From: Siderastrea radians
Lineage: Eukaryota; Cnidaria; Anthozoa; Scleractinia; Rhizangiidae
Reading direction: 5' to 3'
Assembly (NCBI GenBank): GCA_964017195.1
Contig: OZ024894.1
Span: forward strand, 37,068,923 to 37,132,922
DNA length: 64,000 bases
A program made the position numbers and the translations under genes. The notes beneath the pieces were generated by a model, which ran no database searches, was not told where the DNA came from, and saw only the letters and a program-made list of their open reading frames with translations. Numbering within the stretch: position 1 is the stretch's first letter; each line of letters opens with the position of its first letter. Of the stretch, positions 33,701-45,700 are shown piece after piece.

Positions 33701-36700
33701 AGCAACAACTTTCCATACCATAGTTTCATGCTACATCTCTGTTAAACATTTTTTTTCTTATTAAATGAATTTGTACGATTTGGCCTTGTGTATTGACAAT
33801 AATGATAATCACAAGACTTTTGTCGGGCATGTAGTTTATTTGTGTCCCTCGTAGCATCATTTGCACCCTTGCTCCGCTCGGGCGCAAATGATGCTACTCA
33901 GGCCACACATAAACTATATGCCCGACAAAAGTCATGTGATTGTCCTATTCTTAATAATTCGGCCCAGTGGTTCTGCAATAAAATTTGAGTACGAGATCCT
34001 GCCACTTATAAAGCCAAGGATTTTTAAACATTTTTCTTTTGCTTTTGACGTTTTTGACATTTTTGCGAACCCTCTAGCCGCTCGTGGCCGAATACCACGA
34101 GACAAAATAATATAAATACCGGCATTACTAGTGTGAGTCCCGCCTACTTATGGTGTCTATAGAAATATCCACCACTCAAAACAAAATTCTAGTACTGTAA
34201 CTCAAAACGAACACAATTTCAGGACGCACTAACGCATGCTGTCACCGTGTATGAGTACGTTTTCTTTGACCAATTCGCTGACGCATCGGGATGTTTGAAC
34301 GTGCCTTTGTCACGGCATTACTACTACTTGATGTTTGAAAAACAGTTGTTTGAGGGCGGGGCAAAATTACTAACTCATGATTGGCCAAGCGCCAAAAATA
34401 CTCGCATTTGATTGGCTGAGCGCGAGAACGCTTTACAGATAATTGGCCAAAAAAAAAAAGAAAATTTGGAGGTTCTTACATTTTGGACCTTTAGTGTTGC
34501 CATGGCAACCACTATGACGTCACAATCAGCCTTGAGAGTTTGCCCGACTTAAGACTTTTTTTTTATAGTTTGCCCACATGATCAGAAATATTTCCTTTTA
34601 ACATTTCCTCGTTTAATAAGGATTATAAAAATGAAAAACCCTTTCGAGCCACCTTAACTTACCATTCTCACAATGCTCTCCACTGTACCCAGCTGGACAG
34701 TTACACGAGTAACTCTCCACACCATCTAAGCATGATCCACCGTTTTGACATGTATTGTTAACACAGTCGTCGATGTCTGTTGGGAAAAAAAGTAGGAAAC
34801 TCATTAATTACCACAAATTGACCAACAAATTTATTTTGAAACAAGATCTTGCTAGTTTGCCAGTGATCCCCAAGTAAACTCCAACTGTTCCGTTTCAGTT
34901 TCAAAGGCAGTAACAAAATTGGATTAAAGAATAAGCTAATGAATACGAAAGCTAAGATGAAACGAATACTCGAAACAACGAAGAATAAAATAAACAGTTG
35001 GGGCGGCTTCCGGGTGGAAGAAAGGAAGGTGAACGATGGCGAAATAGGAAGATTGATGCATGGATGGAGGAACTAAAGCCTAAGAAAACGACTTTAATTA
35101 AGGATGAGTTTTACAAAAATCCTTCACTACTCTGAGCCAAAACTAACCCATTCTTAGACAACAAAGAAGCATTATGGAGTGGGTTGAACTTACTATTCTC
35201 ACAATGGTCTCCGCTGTACCCAACTGTGCAGTTACACGAGTACCTGTTGACACCATCCAAACATGATCCACCGTTTTGACATGTATGTTTTACACAGTCG
35301 TCGATGTCTGTTGCGAAAAAAAAGTAGGAATATCATTTGAAGACTTTACTACAAATTTGCTAACAACGTTGTTTTGAAATAAAATGTTGCCAGGCTGCTC
35401 TCTCGTTACAGTGACATCTAAGTATCTGTAATGATTACAGTTAGCGCGTCCACTATCCTGTGCAAATTTAGTGGCCATAATGTAAGCGGTTTTAAAGATA
35501 CATGCGCGGGAGGGGGGGGGGAGCTTCTGAAGCCCCCCTATTCCCAAAAGGTCGAAAAAAGCCTGTTCTGAATGGGGTTCATACCAGTTTCCTGTTTTCT
35601 CGGTAGATAGGTAGATAGGTAGATAGTTTATTAAAATTAAAATTGCAGCCAGAGGCTGAATTATATTAATTTTTACAAGAAAGAATAAAATCTATTAATT
35701 ATAAGAATAAAAACTATAATATCGTCTAATTACAATTACTATATATAAAAGTGTTCATGAGTCTCTTAGTCTTGGCCATGGGAATATTAAAATTTCTTTT
35801 ATGTCTCAATCCTTTCTGTGTAACTCTTGAGTAACAGTCGCTAATGGACAGAAGACGCCGCGGCAAAAGATGAATTTAACATTCCAACGCAGAATCCTAA
35901 ATTCCATTCTCAGTCACATCAGCAAATCAAACATTGCAACATCCAATATTATTATGTAATCGAAACCGGAAATCGTCGGTTCTTATCGACTGTGTATGCT
36001 TCACAATCAACACATGCTTCTGACAAAAATATCCTAGGAACTCATCGCTGTTTGCTGTGATCTAACGCTATTTCTCTTAAATTTCACCACGACATATTAA
36101 ATACTCCTGAGCGTGAAATCATGGATAAACGACACCAGTACGGCGTTCCAGTTATCTCATACATCACCGCCTAAAAATCAAAAAAATCTCTCCGACAAGG
36201 CTCAAAGAATTAAATTAAGAATAAGCTAGAAAATACGAAAGGTAATGGTGAAACAAATATTCGAAACAACGAAGACTAAAATGAACAGCTGGGCGGCTTC
36301 CGGATGGGAGAAAGGAAGGTGAACGGTGGCGTAAAAGGAAGATTGATGCATGGATGGATGAACTAAAGTCTAGGGAAACTACTTTAATTAAGGATGAGTT
36401 TTACAAAACTCCTTCACTACTCTGAGTCAAAACTAAACCATTCTTAGACAACAAAGAAGCATTATGGAGTGGGTTGAACTTACTATTCTCACAATGGTCT
36501 CCGCTGTACCCAACTGTGCAGTTACACGAGTACCTGTTGACACCATCCAAACATGATCCACCGTTTTCACATGTATGATTTACACAGTCGTCGATATCTG
36601 TTAAGAAAAAAAAAGGAATATCATTTGAAGGCTTTGCTACAAATTGACCAACAACGTGGTTTTGAAATAAAATGTTGCCAGTCTGCTCGTGATCTCCAGT

Positions 36701-39700
36701 GAACTCCCATGCTTAATTAGTTTCCGAGTGGCAGATATATTCACACGAGCCGCCATTAGTGCATACTCTCATGAGATGAACACAGCCGTTCATGTCTTCA
36801 CAAGGAAATCAACAATAAAGAAGGAAAACAAAATCGAACCAAAAATGACAACAACAACAACAACAACAGTTATTATCAACGAAATACAAAGTTTTAGTAC
36901 AAGGGAACAAATAGAGGAAAGAATTAAAAGCACGTTTATGTTCACAAGAATTGTGACTTAAATGGATCTAGGTAATTTTAGTTAAAACAGAACTTCCTAA
37001 GTCAAGTTTTGGGAAACAAATTTACATTAAAATAAATAATTCACCAGTTTGACAGTGTTCGCCAGTGAAGCCAGCTATGCAGTTACACGAATAACTGTTA
37101 ACGTCATCTACACAAGTTCCACCGTTAGCACATGCGTGATTCATACAGTCGTCAATGTCTGGAAAAAAAATGCAATTGCAAACATATTTTGACAAATCTT
37201 CGTGTACAGATTACCATAGTCTCTACCTTAATTTATCCTTTGCTTTCTTTTGTTTTGTTGTTGTGAAATCTAGCTGTGGATTCCGGAGCTCAGAGTTTTC
37301 TAAATTTCCCAGAAAGCAGGTAAAAAAAAAAAAAAAAGAAACACTAATTCTGGTGTCCTAGAATAACGCGATGCATTGTACTGTATGAAGCCTCGGAGCT
37401 CTGCATTGTTAAAGATGGAACTATAGTCTTTGTAAGGAGACTGTATGTAGAAACAAACTAAAAAAATAAATAGTGACTAAAATAAATTACCAACGATGCT
37501 ACTTAACTCCACGCTCGTTGTATGTCGCTTAAAGTGTTTCGATACAGTTTTTTGGGGACCAAACCTAACTTTTTAAATTTGCTCGTAGACAGTCTTCTCC
37601 TTGTCGGATCGACGTAAGCCTTGCACCATTGATTGGACTTGGATTGAAGTTTAATGTGGTTTATTTTCCCTGAAAACCCATGTTTCCATGACAACGATAA
37701 AAACAATCCTTGAAAACGGTAAAATTGAAATTTTGTGCGATCCAGCCGATTTTTCTCGCTAACTAGCCAATCACGGAGCCGCTTTGGACCGGTGCAGGGC
37801 TGTCCAATATTGAGCTCTACTTGAAAATTATTCCCCCTAATTTTTCTTCTTTAGGTAGCGTTAATGACGACCATAAACAAGAAGCATTTAAAAAATTTCG
37901 TCACGTCGAATCAAAATTCATTTTCATATGTTAAATAGGAATAAACAAGCTACGCAAATTTGCGGTTCGAAACCTTAAACAAATTAAAACGACCTTAGTT
38001 AACGCACAAACTGTACCTTGGGGGTAATTAGGAAAAGCTCAAAGTTTCCTTTGGGAAGAGGTGTCTTCATCGCCTGATAAAACTAAAAATACCGTTCCGA
38101 TCTCTTCGATCAGAGTCACAACTTCGAATAAGCGATTGAACAGATTACCCAAGTTGTTTTTGAGGATCTTGAGTGCTCAGGGGGCTGCAAAGGCCCTTAT
38201 TATGACGTGTTAGAATTTGATGCGTCGTCCGCCATTTTGAAAATCGATTTTATTGTGCATGTTCAGCGGTTTTTGCGCTCTTTCTTTATGGCAGTAACTA
38301 ACTCAGGACATTGCATGACAATGTGCACCGCAGATTTTCCACGCATAGTGCGTTTCACGTAGCAGACCACGAAAAAACGTGAAACATAATGCATCCCTAG
38401 GAAAGTATGATACCCGTTAACGGTCACAAAATAAAGCTTGTGATTGAATAGCCTAGCTATTGTAGCTCGTGTTGCCCAAATATGAGGAAAAGATGGACCA
38501 AGAGCCAGACGACGCAAGTTTGTTGGAGACAATATTTTTTGTTAAGAAGTAAGGCAAATCTCTGATTTAAATCTTAAATTTTATGTGCACATTTGTAAAA
38601 AGAAAAAAAGGAATGATATCAATGTTACTCTTTGACTTTTTAGCGAAAAAGGTGTCAGTGCTAAGGGTTCGGGCAAAGTAAGTCGACTTTCTTGTGAACT
38701 TTACCCACACAACTGGCCAGTACACTGCACCAGTTGTCGAAGTAAACCAATCAGCAGCTTCATTTTGTAAGCACAAGTGTGACCATCATAACTTACCACG
38801 GATACAAAATAAGTTACATTTTTTTTCTTGGTCTTGAACGTGAAACGCATTATGCGTGCAAATCTAGGATGCACACTGTCACGCAGTGCCCGGAGTAAGT
38901 TCTCGCCATCGTGACAAGTTATCTTGTCATGATCTATTCGTGAGCGAGTCTGACCGCTGACCACTATTTTTCGTGTTCCGGGGGTGTTTTGGGGTGTTTC
39001 GACGGCGTTATATATATGGGGCATTATGGGGTGTGCAAGGAATATTCCGGGGTGTTCCGGGGGTGATCTAGTGTGTTCCGGGTTTTACAGACATCCTATA
39101 CGAATTGAAATCTCCTCGGAAAAATCATATTGTTAGCCCAGAAAATCGTAGACCAGCTAAACGCAGCTCTAATAACCAATCCCTTCTTTTTTCATAAGAC
39201 ATCACGCAATCAAAAATTAAATATAATCATACTGTACTGTTTTAAACAAGGTGAATAAAGGTACGAACGTTGAGCGCGCTATGGTGACTCTCTTGACTGT
39301 GCAGACTTTTTGATATCACGAACGCTACCTTTAGCACCCCAAATTCCATAAACGTTACTTTTCTGTAAATAATTTTCGATTACCACCATCAACATTGGCG
39401 ATGTGATCAACGTAGAATATTAAAATGCCTTCTATGATCTCTTCTTAACCCTATTCAGACCGGGCGGGGGCCTTTTGAGGCCAGCCTCAACTTTGAAGTT
39501 GTGTAATTTCGTAACCGTTTATGCTATTACCACTAAATTTTGTTACGTTTCCTAAAATTTAACTGGAAACATTTCTGCGCTAGTGTCTTGTGTCCAACAA
39601 ACTTGACGTTGCCATGGCAACCGCTTTGTGACAACCATGTTTTTTAAAACTGACAAGGTTTTCCCTTTAATCGCTACAATTTAATGTTTTCTAATCAAGT

Positions 39701-42700
39701 TTGTATTTTTACATTAATTGTAGCAGCAATTTATCATTTAGGAATAACCGCTCACAACGTGAAATCCAAGATGGTGAACTTAACTGGTAAAAAAAGGTGA
39801 TTTCTCGCTATAAATTCACTATTCGCCATGAATGTCAAGTGTATGACATCGTTAATTAAATAAACTTTTTATAATCGGCTGGCTTCATTTTCTTCTTTGC
39901 ATTCCAAAAAAAAAATATTATAGATACCCTTTATACCTAACCAAAGTATATTTACTCCTTCTGGTACAGTAAATTTATCGCTTTAACAGACCTTCTTAGT
40001 GAACATTGAGTCTACGTTTATGGCGTAGCTATGACGTCACATGTCGTTACTATGGTAACAAAATGTCTTAACTCGCTAGCGTTTGTGCAAGCATCGAACT
40101 GTGAAATTTTTTTCAGAACTTTTATCAGTGGGGGGGAGGGAACCTGGGAGTAAAGGGCGCGGGAAGTATGCGGGAGGCGGGATAAGGCAGGGGGGGAAAG
40201 CGGGATTCCCAAGCTGGCGGGATACAGGATTTGAACGGAAAACCCTTCTATTCCTTATGATCAACCTGGCTTGTGTGTAGAGTAAATAGCAAAATAAAGT
40301 GATTATGATTATTGAATGTCCACTTTAAATTTTTAAAAGGCGGTTCATTTTTTAAGCAACACAACTTCCGCTAGCATGTTAAGGTCACTTCTGGTTGTCA
40401 GTGGTCAGTCATTGACACTTGACACAACGTTGTCAACGTTAGTTATAAAACGAGGTTGGAAGGCCTACACGACTCCTACTTCACGTCATTGTACGCCGCG
40501 CCTTTTATCAGTCTTTTGACCAATTTTGCTTCTTGTGCTTTTGAAGTGGGTTTACTTTCAAGGATTTTTAAATGGTGACTGAATTGAGCCGTTACAACTT
40601 AGGTGTCGCATTTTTAAGACTTTGATCTCGAGGTCATGTCTGTTCAATTTTTTGATAACTGGTGGATTCTTTGTGGCTTGTGCTGTTTGTTATTCTCAGT
40701 TAAATTCGACCCCTGATCGTTTGTTAAGCGACTAAATATGGTTTAAATGCCGCTTTTGGCATATTTGGTGCGTTGAATTTGGCTCGCTTAGGAACTTGAT
40801 GATTTTTTTTCAGCCTACTGTATAACTGTGATTGCTTGTGTTAAGGAAGGCCCCGTTTTACTTCATGTGAGTAGCATCATATGTGAGAACTTGAACAAAA
40901 CATCACACAGTGCTCAAGACTGAGTTTGAACTAATGCCGCCCAAATAAGTAATCGTGTGAGCTAGAACATCGTATATCAGCACTCAGTAAACATCAGAGA
41001 GGAATAGGAGGACTGAGGGGCTAACGGTCATCTCCTCATTTCAACCTAACACAGAGTGCTAAAATTTCAAAGAACGCAACAAACACACGCAAGATTCAAA
41101 CGGAAAAGGATCGAAAACCACATTTGACAGTTGGCTCCCTTTGGATAGCCAATAGAAATAAAGGATTTTCCATCCGCACAGTGGATATAAATACACGACG
41201 GAAAACCTATGCCAAACAGAATGTCTTGTCATTCTCGCAAAGTACACGAGCTTTCATAAGAGGAACTCCCAGGAACGGATGAGACCCACGTGGAGGGTCC
41301 AAACTATGGTCTTGCCTGTACATAGGCATACTTGAACACGCGGTCGATGAACTTGCTAAGAACAGGAGGAAAGATATAAAGCTCCTAGACACGAAACTCA
41401 AGGTTTCAAGAGGAGCTTACTCACACATGTTTGACTGAAGCAGAGTTCAGCCTTTTCTTAAACGTTGTATAGCTATAGAGAAGCTACAACTTCAATTTCA
41501 TGACGAAAAGGGTCTACAGATCACACTCCGTGATGCGAAACACAACATCCTGCAACATAGTTTTTTTTTTAAATAAGCCGGACCCGGCGTTACAAACATC
41601 AGCAGGGAAACTCGTCATGTTGCAGATAATATTTCAGGTCCTTTACTGTCACAAATGTAAACTTGAGAGGCTGAAAAAAAACCCAAGTTCCTAAGCAAGC
41701 CAAATTCAACGTACCAAATATGCCAAAAGCGGCATCAAAACCACATTAAGTCGCTTAACAAACGATCAGAGGTCGAATTTAACTGAGAATAACAAACAGC
41801 ACAAGCCACAAAGAATCCACCAGTTATCAGAAAATTGATTAGATATGACCTCGACGCCTAAGTTGTAACGTCTCAATTCAGTCACCATTTAAAAATCCTC
41901 CAAACTAAACCCACTACAAAAACACAAGAAGAAAAATTAGTCAAAAGACCGATAAAAGGAGCGGCGTACAAACACGTGAAGTAGGAGTCGTGCAGGCCTT
42001 CCAACCCCATTTTATAACTGCGATTTGTAACAATAAATTTGATAATTTTGGCATTGGACGTGTCCATTTAAGAAAACGACGGGTGGCGGGAGAAAAGAGT
42101 ACTGAAGCGGGAGAGAAGGGGGCGGGAAGCGGGAAAAAAGGGTACGGGGAGCGGGAAGTTCTCACCCCCCCTGCCCCCCCCCCCCCACTTATCAATAATG
42201 ACATGCATTGCTGGTAGTTTCAGTTGGTTACGTCATAATGACGTCATTACTGTTGCAGTAAAGATAAGACTCTTTACAGACATTGGAAGGTTTTTGGACA
42301 TGCTGCTGTTAAAGTTTGTGAATACGCATTCAAAACTGATGGAAATATTGATTAAATACGTTTTTAGGCAATGCAATCATATAAATGACGTCATAATGAC
42401 GTCATATCTCGTCACAGTGCATGCCATCTCAGTATCTGTAGTGATTAGAATTAGCGCGTACACTATCCTGTGCAAATTTGGTGGCCATAACATAAGCACT
42501 TTTAAAGTTACATGGAGGGGGGGGGGGGGGTGCGGTCCCAGAAGGTCGAAAAAGGCCTGGTCTGAATGGGGTTAATGCCAGTTTCCTGTTTTCTCTTGAG
42601 TAACAGCCGCTAATGCACAGAAGACGCCGCGGCAAAAGATGAATTTAATGTTCCAACACAGAATTCTAAATTCCACTCTCAGTCACATCAGCAAATCAAA

Positions 42701-45700
42701 CATTGCAACATCTAATATTATTATGTAATCAAAACCGGAAATCGCCGGTTCTCATCGACTGTTTATGCATCACAATCAACACAAGTAATATCACGATATG
42801 CTTCTGACAAAAATATCCTAAGAACTCATCGCTGTTTGCTGTGATCTAACGCTATTTCTCTTAAATTTCACCACGACATATTAAATACTCCTGAGCGTGA
42901 AATCATGGATAAACGACACCAGTACGGCATTCCACTTATCTCATACATCACCGCCTAAAAATAAAAATAAATTCTCCGACAAGGCTCAAAAACACAGCGT
43001 GTAATTCTTTAATCCATCTATATATGAGTCACCATTCTTGCAAATAACATTTGTGCAATAATCGAAATCTAAACAGGTAATGGTTAAAGCAATAAATAAA
43101 TAAATAAATAAACAAATAAATGAATGAATGAATGAATAAATGGTTATATTTGCCACTACTGATGAAGAGGTTATTAGAGAAGAGAAAAGAATAGATAGTT
43201 TATTAAAACTTCCTTGGCAGCCACTAGGCTGAATTACGGATAATTTTACAATTGGTACAATATAAAGCAAGACCAATTATATTTAAGGTGTCTACAACCC
43301 TCTCTAAAGGACATATAATTAGAAGAAGAAGAAGAAGAAGAAGAAGAAGAAGAAGAAGAACAACAACAACAACAACAACAAGAACAAGAACAAGAAGAAG
43401 AAGAAGAACAACAACAACAAGAACAAGAACAAGAACAAGAACAAGAACAAGAACAAGAATAAGAACAAGAACAAGAAGAAGAAGAAGAAGAAGAAGAAGA
43501 AGAAGAAGAAGAAGAAGAAGAAGCAGCAGCAGCTCACATTTGTTACCTTCGCAGTTCCTTCCATCGCCACTAAAACCGGGTGGACATGGACCGCAATTGA
43601 TTTGTTCCTTGTTTTTGTAGCAAGTCACATTGGGATAACAAGCATCGTCGGTACAGTTCTTGATAGGCACATCACAAATTGGACCAGTGAAGCCAATGTT
43701 GCAGTTGCAGGTGTAGTTGTTCACCAGATCTACACAACTCCCTGACAAAAAAAAAACGGGGAAAAGTCCATTCAAACTCTGGCTGTGTTAACGGGGTGAC
43801 CGTCACGGTGTTAATCGCCGATTTGTTTACCGGAAAAGACAGGCTCCACGGTGGGGAAGATAACACCAAAAAAAATCGCAGTTGTTTACCTGGGCAAGGG
43901 AGAGCAAATGGAGTACGATAAAACAAAGTTAATTGTCCCCCCTAGATTACCCGGGTTGGTCAGTTTTAAGGGTTTTTTTACTTGAGAGAATAACCAAGCT
44001 TTTGGTTCGGTCAAAATAGAGTAGTTAGAATATGACAATTAACTAACGAAAAAATATCGAGATCGCGTAACGTTCAAGAAGAGATTAAACCAAGCCAACT
44101 ACCTGTATGCCATCGCCTACAATATGTAAGACTTACTAGGGAGGTGAAGGGTTGCTGGTTGTGTCGAAGAGATTTTAGTTGCACCTTTCGATTTTAGTAG
44201 CTACTCGTACTTAGTGCCTTTGTATTTACAATGTGTTTATCCGTCTGAAGTTTATTCATTGTCCTTTTCTTCCGATTTTCTTCTATTGCATTTTTATTGA
44301 GACATTTTTGACGCCTTCCAAAATGTCCATCTTTTACGGTATGTATGCAACTTAGCCTGCGTGGTTGGCGGTATTTCTGGTAAGGTAAAGTTTTGGCGGC
44401 GAAGCCGTTATAAGTGGACTAAGACGGGACAATCAGCAGGCACATAAGCCGCTAGAAAATACCGCCTGCCAGAGAACTAGTTTTTTTTTTAATGTCACCT
44501 ACTTTTATCACATAGAGAAAGCTGTAATTTGAAACACCGATTATTTCAACGGCAAAATCATTTAAACCTTCACAGCGCGAAACTCGCTAGCTATAAAACA
44601 TTGACAGAACTTTGTTCGCAAGTTGGTCTAGACATTGTGGAATCGAGTAATCCTTGGAATGGAGTTTGTCAATCCCATGGAAGGAAAATATGGAACGCTG
44701 TAGATTGCGAGCAGTCTCTCTCTTTTAAGCGCGAAAGAACGCGGCAAATAACGCGAAGCGCAACCAGCGAGCGGCAAAACCTACATTTCCGCTCGCAAGT
44801 AGAATCTGAGCAAAACAGGGCGACTGCTGGTATTCTAGGGGCGATTTCATTCTAGGGACGATTTCATTCGCTTCGGTCTGGCAAGAAACACAGGCTGGAG
44901 TCTCGCTCCGTGAGGATTCACAAGAAAGATCGTGTATGTTCCTTTCCTGTGGCAAAACTGTAGATGATATGTAATATTACACTGTGCCGAAACTTGTGGG
45001 TAGAATTACCCTCACTTCTCTTCCAGGACGCAGTTCTGTCACAGCTGTTTTCTTGCTCTCTCTTTATAATAAATTTTCGATTTAACGTTTTATCGATGCT
45101 CTCGTGTATAAAGATGTAAATTCTTGAGCACATTTTCCGTTGGGAGAAATGCGAGAGTTCATCTAACATTTGATTGACGTGTGTACAGCTCTCAACCAAT
45201 CCAAATTTGCCTTCCGCTGGTGAACGGGAATATGCAAGAAAACCCTCGGTTTCCTGCAGGCGGAATTTCAAACCGCTTTGCCCCATTCCCTTCACGGCTT
45301 CGCCGCTCTTTTCGCGGCTCCGCCGCTCAAACTTGCTACTCAAACTCAAACTATTAAATTTGCTTCCGAAGTTTACTTTCGTTAAAACAAATTTGCTGTG
45401 TGTGTTTTGAATGCATTTCTGAAACCATGATCGATTCAATGAATTTGCAGGATAAAACCTTTAAATTTGCCGAGCGATTCGTTTTGGTACTTTTTCAAGT
45501 AATAATTCATGATCAGAGACTGGTAAATTTTGCTGTCGGTTCTGAATACAAATACACAAATTTGTCAAAGCGTGGCAAAAACTTCACGCAAGATTTTTTT
45601 CATTATTTAGCTCAGCGCTAAAGTTATGCCGAGTTGTGTTTTTCATTGAGCGAGCGTCTTTCTTTGCTGTTTGCTTTTTTTTTTCCCTCAGGCTTGGGGA

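Larger units (their letters stand above)
28710..34346 (+). mobile_element. ~5.6-kb element with ~350-bp terminal inverted repeats, Crypton-like recombinase and three other proteins
   Basis: The left arm (28710-29056) and right arm (33986-34346) are inverted copies. Shared text includes CCAAACATCAAGTA (left) or its near match, GACAAAGGCACGTTCAA, GGTGACAGCATGCGTTAGTG, GAGTGGTGGATATTTCTATA, GGCGGGACTCACACTAGTAA and GGCTAGAGGGTTCG. Mismatches are scattered and the right arm has one extra ~14-nt block. Inside are a short minus-strand protein, a long CCA-rich minisatellite, a 114-residue plus-strand protein, an acidic zinc-binding plus-strand protein and a tyrosine recombinase. Long terminal inverted repeats are unusual for Cryptons but normal for Polinton-like viruses and large DNA transposons. 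I could not find a clear target-site duplication. It lies in an intron of the EGF gene. Confidence 0.65.
34980..36680 (-). repeat. 1290-bp tandem duplication carrying EGF exons f and g
   Basis: The intron text beside each exon is the same (GATTGATGCATGGATGGA, AAGGATGAGTTTTACAAAA, AACAAAGAAGCATTATGGAG). Between the copies sits the 35400-36210 segment, which is also found at 42420-42985. The high match of intron as well as exon shows the duplication is recent. Confidence 0.85.

Noticed and set aside
43224..43775. Poly-Leu, poly-Phe and poly-Arg open frames
   Set aside because: Translations of the GAA/CAA microsatellite. The real coding part is only the exon at 43547-43742.
44918..45439. 173-codon minus-strand frame
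   Set aside because: No domain, no splice support and low-complexity composition; probably chance.
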